DNA from: Marthasterias glacialis
Lineage: Eukaryota; Echinodermata; Asteroidea; Forcipulatida; Asteriidae
DNA: 64,000 nucleotides
Assembly (NCBI GenBank): GCA_911728455.2
Contig: OU452233.1
Span: 9,405,505-9,469,504 of the forward strand
Reading direction: 5' to 3'
The position numbers were made by a program, and so were the translations under genes. A model generated the notes under the pieces. It was given only the letters and a program-made list of their open reading frames with translations, was not told where the DNA came from and searched no databases. Of the stretch, positions 33,300-46,440 are shown piece after piece (position 1 is the stretch's first letter; every line of letters starts with the position of its first letter).

Positions 33300-35700
33300 C
33301 TGTGTGTACGTCAACAATAGCCAAGGCCGCTATGTGTGTGCTGGACCGAAGCCAGCTAAAAAAACCGCCGAAAAAAGAAGTCGTCAGCGCCAAGACCAAT
33401 AACTCCAGAAATACTGGGACTAGAGAGGAATTTTTTTGTACCTGCAGTTAGCTGCCATAGTCCTGCATCCGAAAATCTGGTTTTCCCGGCCAGCCAGGGC
33501 CATCTTCCGCCTTGAAATCACCAGGGAGCGGGCTGCTCCGAATGCGCTTCAAACGCCTGTCTTAGGGCACTTTTGTACACGTAGCTGCAACATAGAGAAA
33601 ACAAGACTTAGCAACGGCTTTATCTCCAAAAGTATTGGCGGGAAACTGACAAATCTGACACGGTTGGAAAGCCCTGTTCATGGGCTTTCCGAAAATGCCG
33701 GTCTTGGGGCTGCCGGATAAACAGGGAGGATGCCAGGGACCGCAGAGTGAGGACACCCCGAGGATGTCCAGTTCATACGGCCATGCTGTGTGTACGTCAA
33801 CAATAGCCAAGGCCGCTATGTGTGTGCTGGACCGAAGCCAGCTAAAAAAACCGCCGAAAAAAGAAGTCGTCAGCGCCAAGACCAATAACTCCAGAAATAC
33901 TGGGGCTAGAGAGAAATTTCTTGTACCTACAGTTAGCTGACATAGTCCTGCATTCGAAAATCTGGTTTTCCCGGCAAGCCAGGGCCATCTTCCGACTTGA
34001 AATCACCAGGGAGCGGGCTGCTCCGAATGCGCTTCAAACGCCTGTCTTATGGCACTTTTGTACACGAAGCTGCAACATAGAGAAAACAAGACTTAGCAAC
34101 GGCTTTATCTCCCTAAGTGTTGGCGGGAAACTGACAAGTCTGACACGGTTGGAAAGCCCTGTTCATGGGCTTTCCGAAAATGCCAATCTTGGGGCTGCCG
34201 GATAAACAGGGAGGATGCCAGGGACCGCGGAGTGAGGACACCCCGAGGATGTCCAGTTCATACGGCCATGCTGTGTGTACGTCAACAATAGCCAAGGCCG
34301 CTATGAGTGTGCTGGACCGAAGCCAGCTAAAAGAACGCCGAAAAAAGAAGTCGGCAGCGCCAAGACCAATAACTCCAGAAATAATGGGGCTAGAGAGAAA
34401 TTTCTCGGACCTGCAGTTAGCTGCCATAGTCCTGCATCCGAAAATCTGGTTTTCCCGGCCAGCCAGGGCCATCTTCCGCCTTGAAATCACCAGGGAACGG
34501 GGCTGCTCCGAATGCGCTTCAAACGCCTGTCTTATGGCACTTTTGTACACGAAGCTGCAACATAGAGAAAACAAGACTTAGCAACGGCTCTATCTCCCAA
34601 AGTATTGGCGGGAAACTGACAAGTCTGACACGGTTGGAAAGCCCTGTTCATGGGCTTTCCGAAAATGCCAATCTTGGGGCTGCCGGATAAATAGGGAGGA
34701 TGCCAGGGACCGCGGAGTGAGGACACCCCGAGGATGTCCAGTTCATACGGCCATGCTGTGTGTACGTCAACAATAGCCAAGGCCGCTATGTGTGTGCTGG
34801 ACCGAAGCCAGCTAAAAAAAACCGCCGAAAAAAGAAGTCGTCAGCGCCAAGACCAATAACTCCAGAAATACTGGGACTAGAGAGGAATTTTTTGTACCTG
34901 CAGTTAGCTGCCATAGTCCTGCATCCGAAAATCTGGTTTTCCCGGCCAGCCAGGGCCATCTTCCGCCTTGAAATCACCAGGGAGCGGGCTGCTCCGAATG
35001 CGCTTCAAACGCCTGTCTTAGGGCACTTTTGTACACGTAGCTGCAACATAGAGAAAACAAGACTTAGCAACGGCTTTATCTCCAAAAGTATTGGCGGGAA
35101 ACTGACAAATCTGACACGGTTGGAAAGCCCTGTTCATGGGCTTTCCGAAAATGCCGGTCTTGGGGCTGCCGGACAAACAGGGAGGATGCCAGGGACCGCA
35201 GAGTGAGGACACCCCGAGGATGTCCAGTTCATACGGCCATGCTGTGTGTACGTCAACAATAGCCAAGGCCGCTATGTGTGTGCTGGACCGAAGCCAGCTA
35301 AAAAAACCGCCGAAAAAAGAAGTCGTCAGCGCCAAGACCAATAACTCCAGAAATACTGGGGCTAGAGAGAAATTTCTTGTACCTACAGTTAGCTGACATA
35401 GTCCTGCATTCGAAAATCTGGTTTTCCCGGCAAGCCAGGGCCATCTTCCGACTTGAAATCACCAGGGAGCGGGCTGCTCCGAATGCGCTTCAAACGCCTG
35501 TCTTATGGCACTTTTGTACACGAAGCTGCAACATAGAGAAAACAAGACTTAGCAACGGCTTTATCTCCCTAAGTGTTGGCGGGAAACTGACAAGTCTGAC
35601 ACGGTTGGAAAGCCCTGTTCATGGGCTTTCCGAAAATGCCAATCTTGGGGCTGCCGGATAAACAGGGAGGATGCCAGGGACCGCGGAGTGAGGACACCCC
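33300..35700. repeat. Trimeric tandem duplication (offset 1,456 bp)
   Basis: The variants ctccaaaagtattgg, ccggcaagccagg, ttccgacttgaaat and ctccctaagtgttgg occur in the same order in 33.3-34.25 kb and again 1,456 bp later. One private difference is ggacaaacagg at about 35,171 against ggataaacagg. Confidence 0.75.
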
Positions 35701-36429
35701 GAGGATGTCCAGTTCATACGGCCATGCTGTGTGTACGTCAACAATAGCCAAGGCCGCTCTGTGTGTGCTGGACCGAAGCCAGCTAAGAAAACCGCCGAAA
35801 AAAGAAGTCGTCAGCGCCAAGACCAATAACTCCAGAAATACTGGGGCTAGAGAGAAATTTCTTGTACCTACAGTTAGCTGCCATAGTCCTGCATTCGAAA
35901 ATCTGGTTTTCCCGGCCAGCCAGGGCCATCCTCCGCCTTGAAATCACCAGGGAGCGGGGCTGCTCCGAATGCGCTTCAAACGCCTGTCTTATGGCACTTT
36001 TGTACACGAAGCTGCAACATAGAGAAAACAAGACTTAGCAACGGCTTTATCTCCCAAAGTGTTGGCGGGAAACTGACAAATCTGACACGGTTGGAAAGCC
36101 CTGTTCATGGGCTTTCCGAAAATGCCGGTCTTGGGGCTGCCGGATAAATAGGGAGGATGCCAGGGACCGTGGAGTGAGGACACCCCGAGGATGTCCAGTT
36201 CATACGGCCATGCTGTGTGTACGTCAACAATAGCCAAGGCCGCTATGTGTGTGCTGGACCGAAGCCAGCTAAAAAAACCGCCGAAAAAAGAAGTCGTCAG
36301 CGCCAAGACCAATAACTCCAGAAATACTGGGGCTAGAGAGAAATTTCTTGTACCTACAGTTAGCTGCCATAGTCCTGCATTCGAAAATCTGGTTTTCCCG
36401 GCCAGCCAGGGCCATCTTCCGCCTTGAAA

Positions 36430-38250
36430 TCACCAGGGAGCGGGGCTGCTCCGAATGCGCTTCAAACGCCTGTCTTATGGTACTTTTGTACACGAAGCTG
36501 CAACATAGAGAAAACAAGACTTAGCAACGGCTTTATCTCCCAAAGTATTGGCGGGAAACTGACAAATCTGACACGGCTGGAAAGCCCTGTTCATAGGCTT
36601 TCCGAAAATGCCAGTCTTAGGGCTACCAGGTAAATAGGAAGGATGCCAGGGACCGTGGAGTGAGGACACCCCGAGGATGTCCAGTTCATACGGCCATGCT
36701 GTGTGTACGTCAACAATAGCAAAGGCCGCTATGAGTGTGCTGGACCGAAGCCAGCTAAAAAAACGCCGAAAAAAGAAGTCGGCAGCGCCAAGACCAATAA
36801 CTCCAGAAATAATGGGGCTAGAGAGAAATTTCTCGTACCTGCAGTTAGCTGCCATAGTCCTGCATCCACAAATCTGGTTTTCCCGGCCAGCCAGGGCCAT
36901 CTTCCGCCTTGAAATCACCAGGGAGCGGGGCTGCTCCGAATGCGCTTCAAACGCCTGTCTTGTGGCACTTTTGTACACGAAGCTGCAACATAGAGAAAAC
37001 AAGACTTAGCAACGGCTTTATCTCCCAAAGTGTTGGCGGGAAACCGACAAATCTGACACGGTTGGAAAGCCCTGTTCATGGGCTTTCCGAAAATGCCGGT
37101 CTTGGGGCTGCCGGATAAATAGGGAGGATGCCAGGGACCCTGGAGTGAGGACACCCCGAGGATGTCCAGTTCATACGGCCATGCTGTGTGTACGTCAACA
37201 ATAGCCAAGGCCGCTATGTGTGTGCTGGACCGAAGCCAGCTAAAAAAAACCGCCGAAAAAAGAAGTCGTCAGCGCCAAGACCAATAACTCCAGAAATACT
37301 GGGACTAGAGAGGAATTTCTTGTACCTGCAGTTAGCTGCCATAGTCCTGCATCCGAAAATCTGGTTTTCCCGGCCAGCCAGGGCCATCTTCCGCCTTGAA
37401 ATTACCAGGGAGCGGGGCTGCTCCGAATGCGCTTCAAACGCCTGTCTTATGGCACTTTTGTACACGTAGCTGCAACATAGACAAAACAAGACTTAGCAAC
37501 GGCTTTATCTCCCAAAGTATTGGCGGGAAACTGACAAATCTGACACGGTTGGAAAGCCCTGTTCAGAGGCGTTTTTTTGAAAATGCCGGTCTTGGGGCTA
37601 CCAGGTAAATAGGGAGGATGCCAGGGACCGTGGAGTGAGGACACCCCGAGGATGTCCAGTTCATACGGCCATGCTGTGTGTACGTCAACAATAGCAAAGG
37701 CCGCTATGAGTGTGCTGGACCGAAGCCAGCTAAAAAAACGCCGAAAAAAGAAGTCGGCAGCGCCAAGACCAATAACTCCAGAAATATTGGGGCTAGAGAG
37801 AAATTTTTCGTACCTGCAGTTAGCTGCCATAGTCCTGCATCCGAAAATCTGGTTTTCCCGGCCAGCCAGGGCCATCTTCCGCCTTGAAATCACCAGGGAG
37901 CGGGGCTGCTCCGAATGCGCTTCAAACGCCTGTCTTATGGCACTTTTGTACACGAAGCTGCAACATAGAGAAAACAAGACTTAGCAACGGCTTTATCTCC
38001 CAAAGTATTGGCGGGAAACTGACAAGTCTGACACGGTTGGAAAGCCCTGTTCATGGGCTTTCCGAAAATACCGGTCTTGGGGCTGCCAGTTAAATAGAGA
38101 GGATGCCAGGGACCGTGGAGTGAGGACACCCCGAGGATGTCCAGTTCATACGGCCATGCTGTGTGTACGTCAACAATAGCAAAGGCCGCTATGAGTGTGC
38201 TGGACCGAAGCCAGCTAAAAAAAACGCCGAAAAAAGAAGTCGTCAGCGCC
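36430..38250. repeat. Block duplicated at about 46,680-48,450 (offset 10,197 bp, 21 monomers)
   Basis: Shared rare variants in order: acggctggaaagc, gccagtcttagggctaccagg, catccacaaatctgg, tcttgtggcac, gaaaccgacaaatc, cttgaaattaccagg, and the unusual gttcagaggcgtttttttg. The copies differ at a few bases, for example gggaccctgg against gggaccgtgg, and caacggc against caatggc. Confidence 0.8.
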
Positions 38251-39099
38251 AAGACCAATAACTCCAGAAATAAAGGGGCTAGAGAGAATATTCTTGTACC
38301 TGCAGTTAGCTGCCATAGTCCTGCATCCGAAAATCTGGTTTTCCCGGCCAGCCAGGGCCATCTTCCGCCTTGAAATCACCAGGGAGCGGGGCTGCTCCGA
38401 ATGCGCTTCAAACGCCTGTCTACTTTTGTACACGAAGCTGCACTATAGAGAAAACAAGACTTAGCAACGGCTTTATCTCCCAAAATATTGGCGGGAAACT
38501 GACAAATCTGACACGGTTGGAAAGCCCTGTTCATGGGCTTTCCGAAAATGCCGGTCTTGGGGCTGCCGGATAAATAGGAAGGATGCCAGGGACCGTGGAG
38601 TGAGGACACCCCGAGGATGTCCAGTTCATACGGCCATGCTGTGTGTACGTCAACAACAGCCAAGGCCGCTATGTGTGTGCTGGACCGAAGCAGGCTAAAA
38701 AAACCGCCGAAAAAAGAAGTCGTCAGCGCCAAGACCAATAACTCCAGAAATACTGGGGCTGGAGAAAATATTCTTGTACCTGCAGTTAGCTGCCATAGTC
38801 TTGCATCCGAAAATCTGGTTTTCCCGGCCAGCCAGGGCCATCTTCCGCCTTGAAATCACCAGGGAGCGGGGCTGCTCCGAATGCGCTTCAAACGCCTGTC
38901 TTATGGTACTTTTGTACACGAAGCTGCAACATAGAGAAAACAAGACTTAGCAACGGCTTTATCTCCCAAAGTATTGGCGGGAAAATGACAAGTCTGACAC
39001 GGTTGGAAAGCCCTGTTCATGGGCTTTCCGAAAATGCCGGTCTTGGGGCTGCCGGATAAATAGGGAGGATGCCAGGGACCGTGGAGTGAGGACACCCCG

Positions 39100-42000
39100 A
39101 GGATGTCCAGTTCATACGGCCATGCTGTGTGTACGTCAACAATAGCAAAGGCCGCTATGAGTGTGCTGGACCGAAGCCAGCTAAAAAAAACGCCGAAAAA
39201 AGAAGTCGTCAGCACCAAGACCAATAACTCCAGAAATAATGGGGCTAGAGAGAATATTCTTGTACCTGCAGTTAGCTGCCATAGTCCTGCATCCGAAAAT
39301 CTGGTTTTCCCGGCCAGCCAGGGCCATCTTCCGCCTTGAAATCACCAGGGAGCGGGGCTGCTCCGAATGCGCTTCAAACGCCTGTCTTATGGCACTTTTG
39401 AACACGAAGCTGCAACATAGAGAAAACAAGACTTAGCAACGGCTTTATCTCCCAAAGTATTGGCGGGAAACTGACAAGTCTGACACGGTTGGAAAGCCCT
39501 GTTCCTGGGCTTTCCGAAAATGACGGTCTTGGGGCTGCCGGATAAATAGGAAGGATGCCAGGGACCGTGGAGTGAGGAAACACCGAGGATGTCCAGTTCA
39601 TACGGCCATGCTGTGTGTACGTCAACAACAGCCAAGGCCGCTATGAGTGTGCTGGACCGAAGCCAGCTAAAAAGACGCCGAAAAAAGAAGTCGGCAGCGC
39701 CAAGACCAATAACTCCAGAAATAATGGGGCTAGAGAGAAATTTCTCCTACCTGCAGTTAGCTGCCATAGTCCTGCATCCGAAAATCTGGTTTTCCCGGCC
39801 AGCCAGGGCCATCTTCCGCCTTGAAATCACCAGGGAGCGGGGCTGCTCCGAATGCGCTTCAAAAGCCTGTCTAATGGCACTTTTGTACACGAAGCTGCAA
39901 CATAGAGAAAACAAGACTTAGCAACGGCTTTATCTCCCAAAGTATTGGCGGGAAACTGACAAATCTGACACGGTTGGAAAGCCCTGTTCATAGGCTTTCC
40001 GGAAATGCCGGTCTTGGGGCTACCGGATAAATAGGGAGGATGCCAGGGACCGTGGAGTGAGGACACCCCGAGGATGTCCAGTTCATACGGCCATGCTGTG
40101 TGTACGTCAACAATAGCAAAGGCCGCTATGAGTGTGCTGGACCGAAGCCAGCTAAAAAAAAACGCCGAAAAAAGAAGTCGTCAGCGCCAAGACCAATAAC
40201 TCCAGAAATAATGGGGCTAGAGAGAATATTCTTGTACCTGCAGTTAGCTGCCATAGTCCTGCATCCGAAAATTTGGTTTTCCCGGCCATCCAGGGCCATC
40301 TTCCGCCTTGAAATTACCAGGGAGCGGGGCTGCTCCGAATGCGCTTCAAACGCCTGTCTTATGGCACTTTTGTACACGAAGCTGCAACATAGAGAAACAA
40401 GACTTAGCAACGGCTTTATCTCCCAAAGTATTGGCGGGAAAATGACAAGTCTGACACGGTTGGAAAGCCCTGTTCATGGGCTTTCCGAAAATGCCGGTCT
40501 TGGGGCTGCCGGATAAATAGGGAGGATGCCAGGGACCGCGGAGTGAGGACACCCCGAGGATGTCCAGTTCATACGGCCATGCTGTGTGTACGTCAACAAT
40601 AGCCAAGGCCGCTATGTGTGTGCTGGACCGAAGCCAGCTAAAAAAACCGCCGAAAAAAGAAGTCGTCAGCGCCAAGACTAATAACTCCAGAAATACTGGG
40701 ACTAGAGAGAAATTTTTTGTACCTGCAGTTAGCTGCCATAGTCCTGCATCCGAAAATCTGGAATTCCCGGCCAGCCAGGGCCATATTCCGCCTTGAAATC
40801 ACCAGGGAGCGGGGCTGCTCCGAATGCGCTTCAAACGCCTGTCTAATGGCACTTTTGTACACGAAGCTGCAACATAGAGAAAACAAGACTTAGCAACGGC
40901 TTTATCTCCCAAAGTATTGGCGGGAAACTGACAAATCTGACACGGTTGGAAAGCCCTGTTCATGGGCTTTCCGAAAATGCCGGTCTTGGGGCTGCCGGAT
41001 AAATAGGGAGGATGCCAGGGACCGTGGAGTGAGGACACCCCGAGGATGTCCAGTTCATACGGCCATGCTGTGTGTACGTCAACAATAGCCAAGGCCGCTA
41101 GGAGTGTGCTGGACCGAAGCCAGCTTAAAAAACTTAGAAAAAAGAAGTCGGCAGCGCCAAGACCAATAACTCCAGAAATACTGGGGCTAGAGAGAAATGT
41201 TTTGTACCTGCAGTTAGCTGCCATAGTCCTGCATCCAAAAATCTGGTTTTCCCGGCCATCCAGGGCCATCTTCCGCCTTGAAATCACCAGGGAGCGGGGC
41301 TGCTCCGAATGCGCTTCAAACGCCTGTCTAATGGCACTTTTGTACACGAAGCTGCAACATAGAGAAAACAAGACTTAGCAACGGCTTTATCTCCCAAAGT
41401 ATTGGCGGGAAACTGACAAGTCTGACACGGTTGGAAAGCCCTGTTCATGGGCTTTCCGAAAATGCCGGTCTTGGGGCTGCCAGATAAATAGGGAGGATGC
41501 CAGGGACCGTGGAGTGAGGACACCCCGAGGATGTCCAGTTCATACGGCCATGCTGTGTGTACGTCAACAATAGCAAAGGCCGCTATGAGTGTGCTGGACC
41601 GAAGCCAGCTAAAAAAAACGCCGAAAAAAGAAGTCGTCAGCACCAAGACCAATAACTCCAGAAATATTGGGGCTAGAGAGAATATTCTTGTACCTGCAGT
41701 TAGCTGCCATAGTCCTGCATCCGAAAATCTGGTTTTCCCGGCCAGCCAGGGCCATCTTCTGCCTTGAAATCACCAGGGAGCGGGGCTGCTCCGAATGCGC
41801 TTCAAACGCCTGTCTTATGGCACTTTTGAACACGAAGCTGCAACATAGAGAAAACAAGACTTAGCAACGGCTTTATCTCCCAAAGTATTGGCGGGAAACT
41901 GACAAGTCTGACACGGTTGGAAAGCCCTGTTCCTGGGCTTTCCGAAAATGACGGTCTTGGGGCTGCCGGATAAATAGGAAGGATGCCAGGGACCGTGGAG

Positions 42001-43230
42001 TGAGGAAACACCGAGGATGTCCAGTTCATACGGCCATGCTGTGTGTACGTCAACCACAGCCAAGGCCGCTATGAGTGTGCTGGACCGAAGCCAGCTAAAA
42101 AGACGCCGAAAAAAGAAGTCGGCAGCGCCAAGACCAATAACTCCAGAAATAATGGGGCTAGAGAGAAATTTCTCCTACCTGCAGTTAGCTGCCATAGTCC
42201 TGCATCCGAAAATCTGGTTTTCCCGGCCAGCCAGGGCCATCTTCCGCCTTGAAATCACCAGGGAGCGGGGCTGCTCCGAATGCGCTTCAAAAGCCTGTCT
42301 AATGGCACTTTTGTACACGAAGCTGCAACATAGAGAAAACAAGACTTAGCAACGGCTTTATCTCCCAAAGTATTGGCGGGAAACTGACAAATCTGACACG
42401 GTTGGAAAGCCCTGTTCATAGGCTTTCCGAAAATGCCGGTCTTGGGGCTACCGGATAAATAGGGAGGATGCCAGGGACCGTGGAGTGAGGACACCCCGAG
42501 GATGTCCAGTTCATACGGCCATGCTGTGTGTACGTCAACAATAGCAAAGGCCGCTATGAGTGTGCTGGACCGAAGCCAGCTAAAAAAAAACGCCGAAAAA
42601 AGAAGTCGTCAGCGCCAAGACCAATAACTCCAGAAATAATGGGGCTAGAGAGAATATTCTTGTACCTGCAGTTAGCTGCCATAGTCCTGCATCCGAAAAT
42701 TTGGTTTTCCCGGCCATCCAGGGCCATCTTCCGCCTTGAAATTACCAGGGAGCGGGGCTGCTCCGAATGCGCTTCAAACGCCTGTCTTATGGCACTTTTG
42801 TACACGAAGCTGCAACATAGAGAAACAAGACTTAGCAACGGCTTTATCTCCCAAAGTATTGGCGGGAAAATGACAAGTCTGACACGGTTGGAAAGCCCTG
42901 TTCATGGGCTTTCCGAAAATGCCGGTCTTGGGGCTGCCGGATAAATAGGGAGGATGCCAGGGACCGCGGAGTGAGGACACCCCGAGGATGTCCAGTTCAT
43001 ACGGCCATGCTGTGTGTACGTCAACAATAGCCAAGGCCGCTATGTGTGTGCTGGACCGAAGCCAGCTAAAAAAACCGCCGAAAAAAGAAGTCGTCAGCGC
43101 CAAGACTAATAACTCCAGACATACTGGGACTAGAGAGAAATTTTTTGTACCTGCAGTTAGCTGCCATAGTCCTGCATCCGAAAATCTGGAATTCCCGGCC
43201 AGCCAGGGCCATATTCCGCCTTGAAATCAC
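39100..43230. repeat. Five-monomer block in two copies (offset 2,428 bp)
   Basis: Rare markers recur 2,428 bp apart: ttttgaacacgaag, gttcctgggc, atgacggtc, gaggaaacaccg, aaaagacgccg, tctcctacctgc, cttcaaaagcc, ccggccatccagg and ctggaattcccgg. Part of this block reappears at the right end of the window (63,700-64,000). Confidence 0.8.
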
Positions 43231-43599
43231 CAGGGAGCGGGGCTGCTCCGAATGCGCTTCAAACGCCTGTCTTATGGCACTTTTGTACACGTAGCTGCAA
43301 CATAGAGAAAACAAGACTTAGCAACGGCTTTATCTCCCAAAGTATTGGCGGGAAACTGACAAATCTGACACGGTTGGAAAGCCCTGTTCATGGGCTTTCC
43401 GAAAATGCCGGTATTGGGGCTGCCGGATAAACAGGGAGGATGCCAGGGACCGCGGAGTGAGGACACCCCGAGGATGTCCAGTTCATACGGCCATGCTGTG
43501 TGTACGTCAACAATAGCCAAGGCCGCTCTGTGTGTGCTGGACCGAAGCCAGCTAAAAAAACCGCCGAAAAAAGAAGTCGTCAGCGCCAAGACCAATAAC

Positions 43600-46440
43600 T
43601 CCAGAAATACTGGGGCTAGAGAGAAATTTCTTGTACCTACAGTTAGCTGCCATAGTCCTGCAATCGAAAATCTGGTTTTCCCGGCCAGCCAGGGCCATCT
43701 TCCGCCTTGAAATCACCAGGGAGCGGGGCTGCTCCGAATGCGCTTCAAACGCCTGTCTTATGGCACTTTTGTACACGAAGCTGCAACATAGAGAAAACAA
43801 GACTTCGCAACGGCTTTATCTCCCTAAGTGTTGGCGGGAAACTGACAAATCTGACACGGTTGGAAAGCCCTGTTCATGGGCTTTCCGAAAATGCCAATCT
43901 TGGGGCTGCCGGATAAACAGGGAGGATGCCAGGGACCGCGGAGTGAGGACACCCCGAGGATGTCCAGTTCATACGGCCATGCTGTGTGTACGTCAACAAT
44001 AGCCAAGGCCGCTCTGTGTGTGCTGGACCGAAGCCAGCTAAAAAAACCGCCGAAAAAAGAAGTCGTCAGCGCCAAGACCAATAACTCCAGAAATACTGGG
44101 GCTAGAGAGAAATTTCTTGTACCTACAGTTAGCTGCCATAGTCCTGCATTCGAAAATCTGGTTTTCCCGGCCAGCCAGGGCCATCTTCCGCCTTGAAATC
44201 ACCAGGGAGCGGGGCTGCTCCGAATGCGCTTCAAACGCCTGTCTTATGGTACTTTTGTACACGAAGCTGCAACATAGAGAAAACAAGACTTAGCAACGGC
44301 TTTATCTCCCAAAGTATTGGCGGGAAACTGACAAGTCTGACACGGTTGGAAAGCCCTGTTCCTGGGCTTTCCGAAAATGACGGTCTTGGGGCTGCCGGAT
44401 AAATAGGAAGGATGCCAGGGACCGTGGAGTGAGGACACCCCGAGGATGTCCAGTTCATACGGCCATGCTGTGTAAACGTCAACAACAGCCAAGGCCGCTA
44501 TGAGTGTGCTGGACCGAAGCCAGCTAAAAAAACGCCGAAAAAAGAAGTCGGCAGCGCCAAGACCAATAACTCCAGAAATAATGGGGCTAGAGAGAAATTT
44601 TTTGTACCTGCAGTTAGCTGCCATAGTCCTGCATCCGAAAATCTGGAATTCCCGGCCAGCCAGGGCCATATTCCGCCTTGAAATCACCAGGGAGCGGGGC
44701 TGCTCCGAATGCGCTTCAAACGCCTGTCTTATGGCACTTTTGTACACGTAGCTGCAACATAGAGAAAACAAGACTTAGCAACGGCTTTATCTCCCAAAGT
44801 ATTGGCGGGAAACTGACAAATCTGACACGGTTGGAAAGCCCTGTTCATGGGCTTTCCGAAAATGCCGGTATTGGGGCTGCCGGATAAACAGGGAGGATGC
44901 CAGGGACCGCAGAGTGAGGACACCCCGAGGATGTCCAGTTCATACGGCCATGCTGTGTGTACGTCAACAATAGCCAAGGCCGCTATGTGTGTGCTGGACC
45001 GAAGCCAGCTAAAAAAACCGCCGAAAAAAGAAGTCGTCAGCGCCAAGACCAATAACTCCAGAAATACTGGGGCTAGAGAGAAATTTCTTGTACCTACAGT
45101 TAGCTGACATAGTCCTGCATTCGAAAATCTGGTTTTCCCGGCAAGCCAGGGCCATCTTCCGCCTTGAAATCACCAGGGAGCGGGCTGCTCCGAATGCGCT
45201 TCAAACGCCTGTCTTATGGCACTTTTGTACACGAAGCTGCAACATAGAGAAAACAAGACTTAGCAACGGCTTTATCTCCCTAAGTGTTGGCGGGAAACTG
45301 ACAAGTCTGACACGGTTGGAAAGCCCTGTTAATGGGCTTTCCGAAAATGCCAATCTTGGGGCTGCCGGATAAACAGGGAGGATGCCAGGGACCGCGGAGT
45401 GAGGACACCCCGAGGATGTCCAGTTCATACGGCCATGCTGTGTGTACGTCAACAATAGCCAAGGCCGCTCTGTGTGTGCTGGACCGAAGCCAGCTAAAAA
45501 AACCGCCGAAAAAAGAAGTCGTCAGCGCCAAGACCAATAACTCCAGAAATACTGGGGCTAGATAGAAATTTCTTGTACCTACAGTTAGCTGCCATAGTCC
45601 TGCATTCGAAAATCTGGTTTTCCCGGCCAGCCAGGGCCATCTTCCGCCTTGAAATCACCAGGGAGCGGGGCTGCTCCGAATGCGCTTCAAACGCCTGTCT
45701 TATGGCACTTTTGTACACGAAGCTGCAACATAGAGAAAACAAGACTTCGCAACGGCTTTATCTCCCTAAGTGTTGGCGGGAAACTGACAAATCTGACACG
45801 GTTGGAAAGCCCTGTTCATGGGCTTTCCGAAAATGCCAATCTTGGGGCTGCCGGATAAACAGGGAGGATGCCAGGGACCGCGGAGTGAGGACACCCCGAG
45901 GATGTCCAGTTCATACGGCCATGCTGTGTGTACGTCAACAATAGCCAAGACCGCTCTGTGTGTGCTGGACCGAAGCCAGCTAAAAAAACCGCCGAAAAAA
46001 GAAGTCGTCAGCGCCAAGACCAATAACTCCAGAAATACTGGGGCTAGAGAGAAATTTCTTGTACCTACAGTTAGCTGCCATAGTCCTGCATTCGAAAATC
46101 TGGTTTTCCCGGCCAGCCAGGGCCATCTTCCGCCTTGAAATCACCAGGGAGCGGGGCTGCTCCGAATGCGCTTCAAACGCCTGTCTTATGGTACTTTTGT
46201 ACACGAAGCTGCAACATAGAGAAAACAAGACTTAGCAACGGCTTTATCTCCCAAAGTATTGGCGGGAAACTGACAAGTCTGACACGGTTGGAAAGCCCTG
46301 TTCCTGGGCTTTCCGAAAATGACGGTCTTGGGGCTGCCGGATAAATAGGAAGGATGCCAGGGACCGTGGAGTGAGGACACCCCGAGGATGTCCAGTTCAT
46401 ACGGCCATGCTGTGTAAACGTCAACAACAGCCAAGGCCGC
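43600..46440. repeat. Four-monomer block, duplicated ends (offset 1,942 bp)
   Basis: The variants gacttcgcaacgg, ctccctaagtgttgg, ggccgctctgtgtg (gaccgctctg in the second copy) and gctgtgtaaacgtc occur at 43.6-44.5 kb and again 1,942 bp later. Confidence 0.75.
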
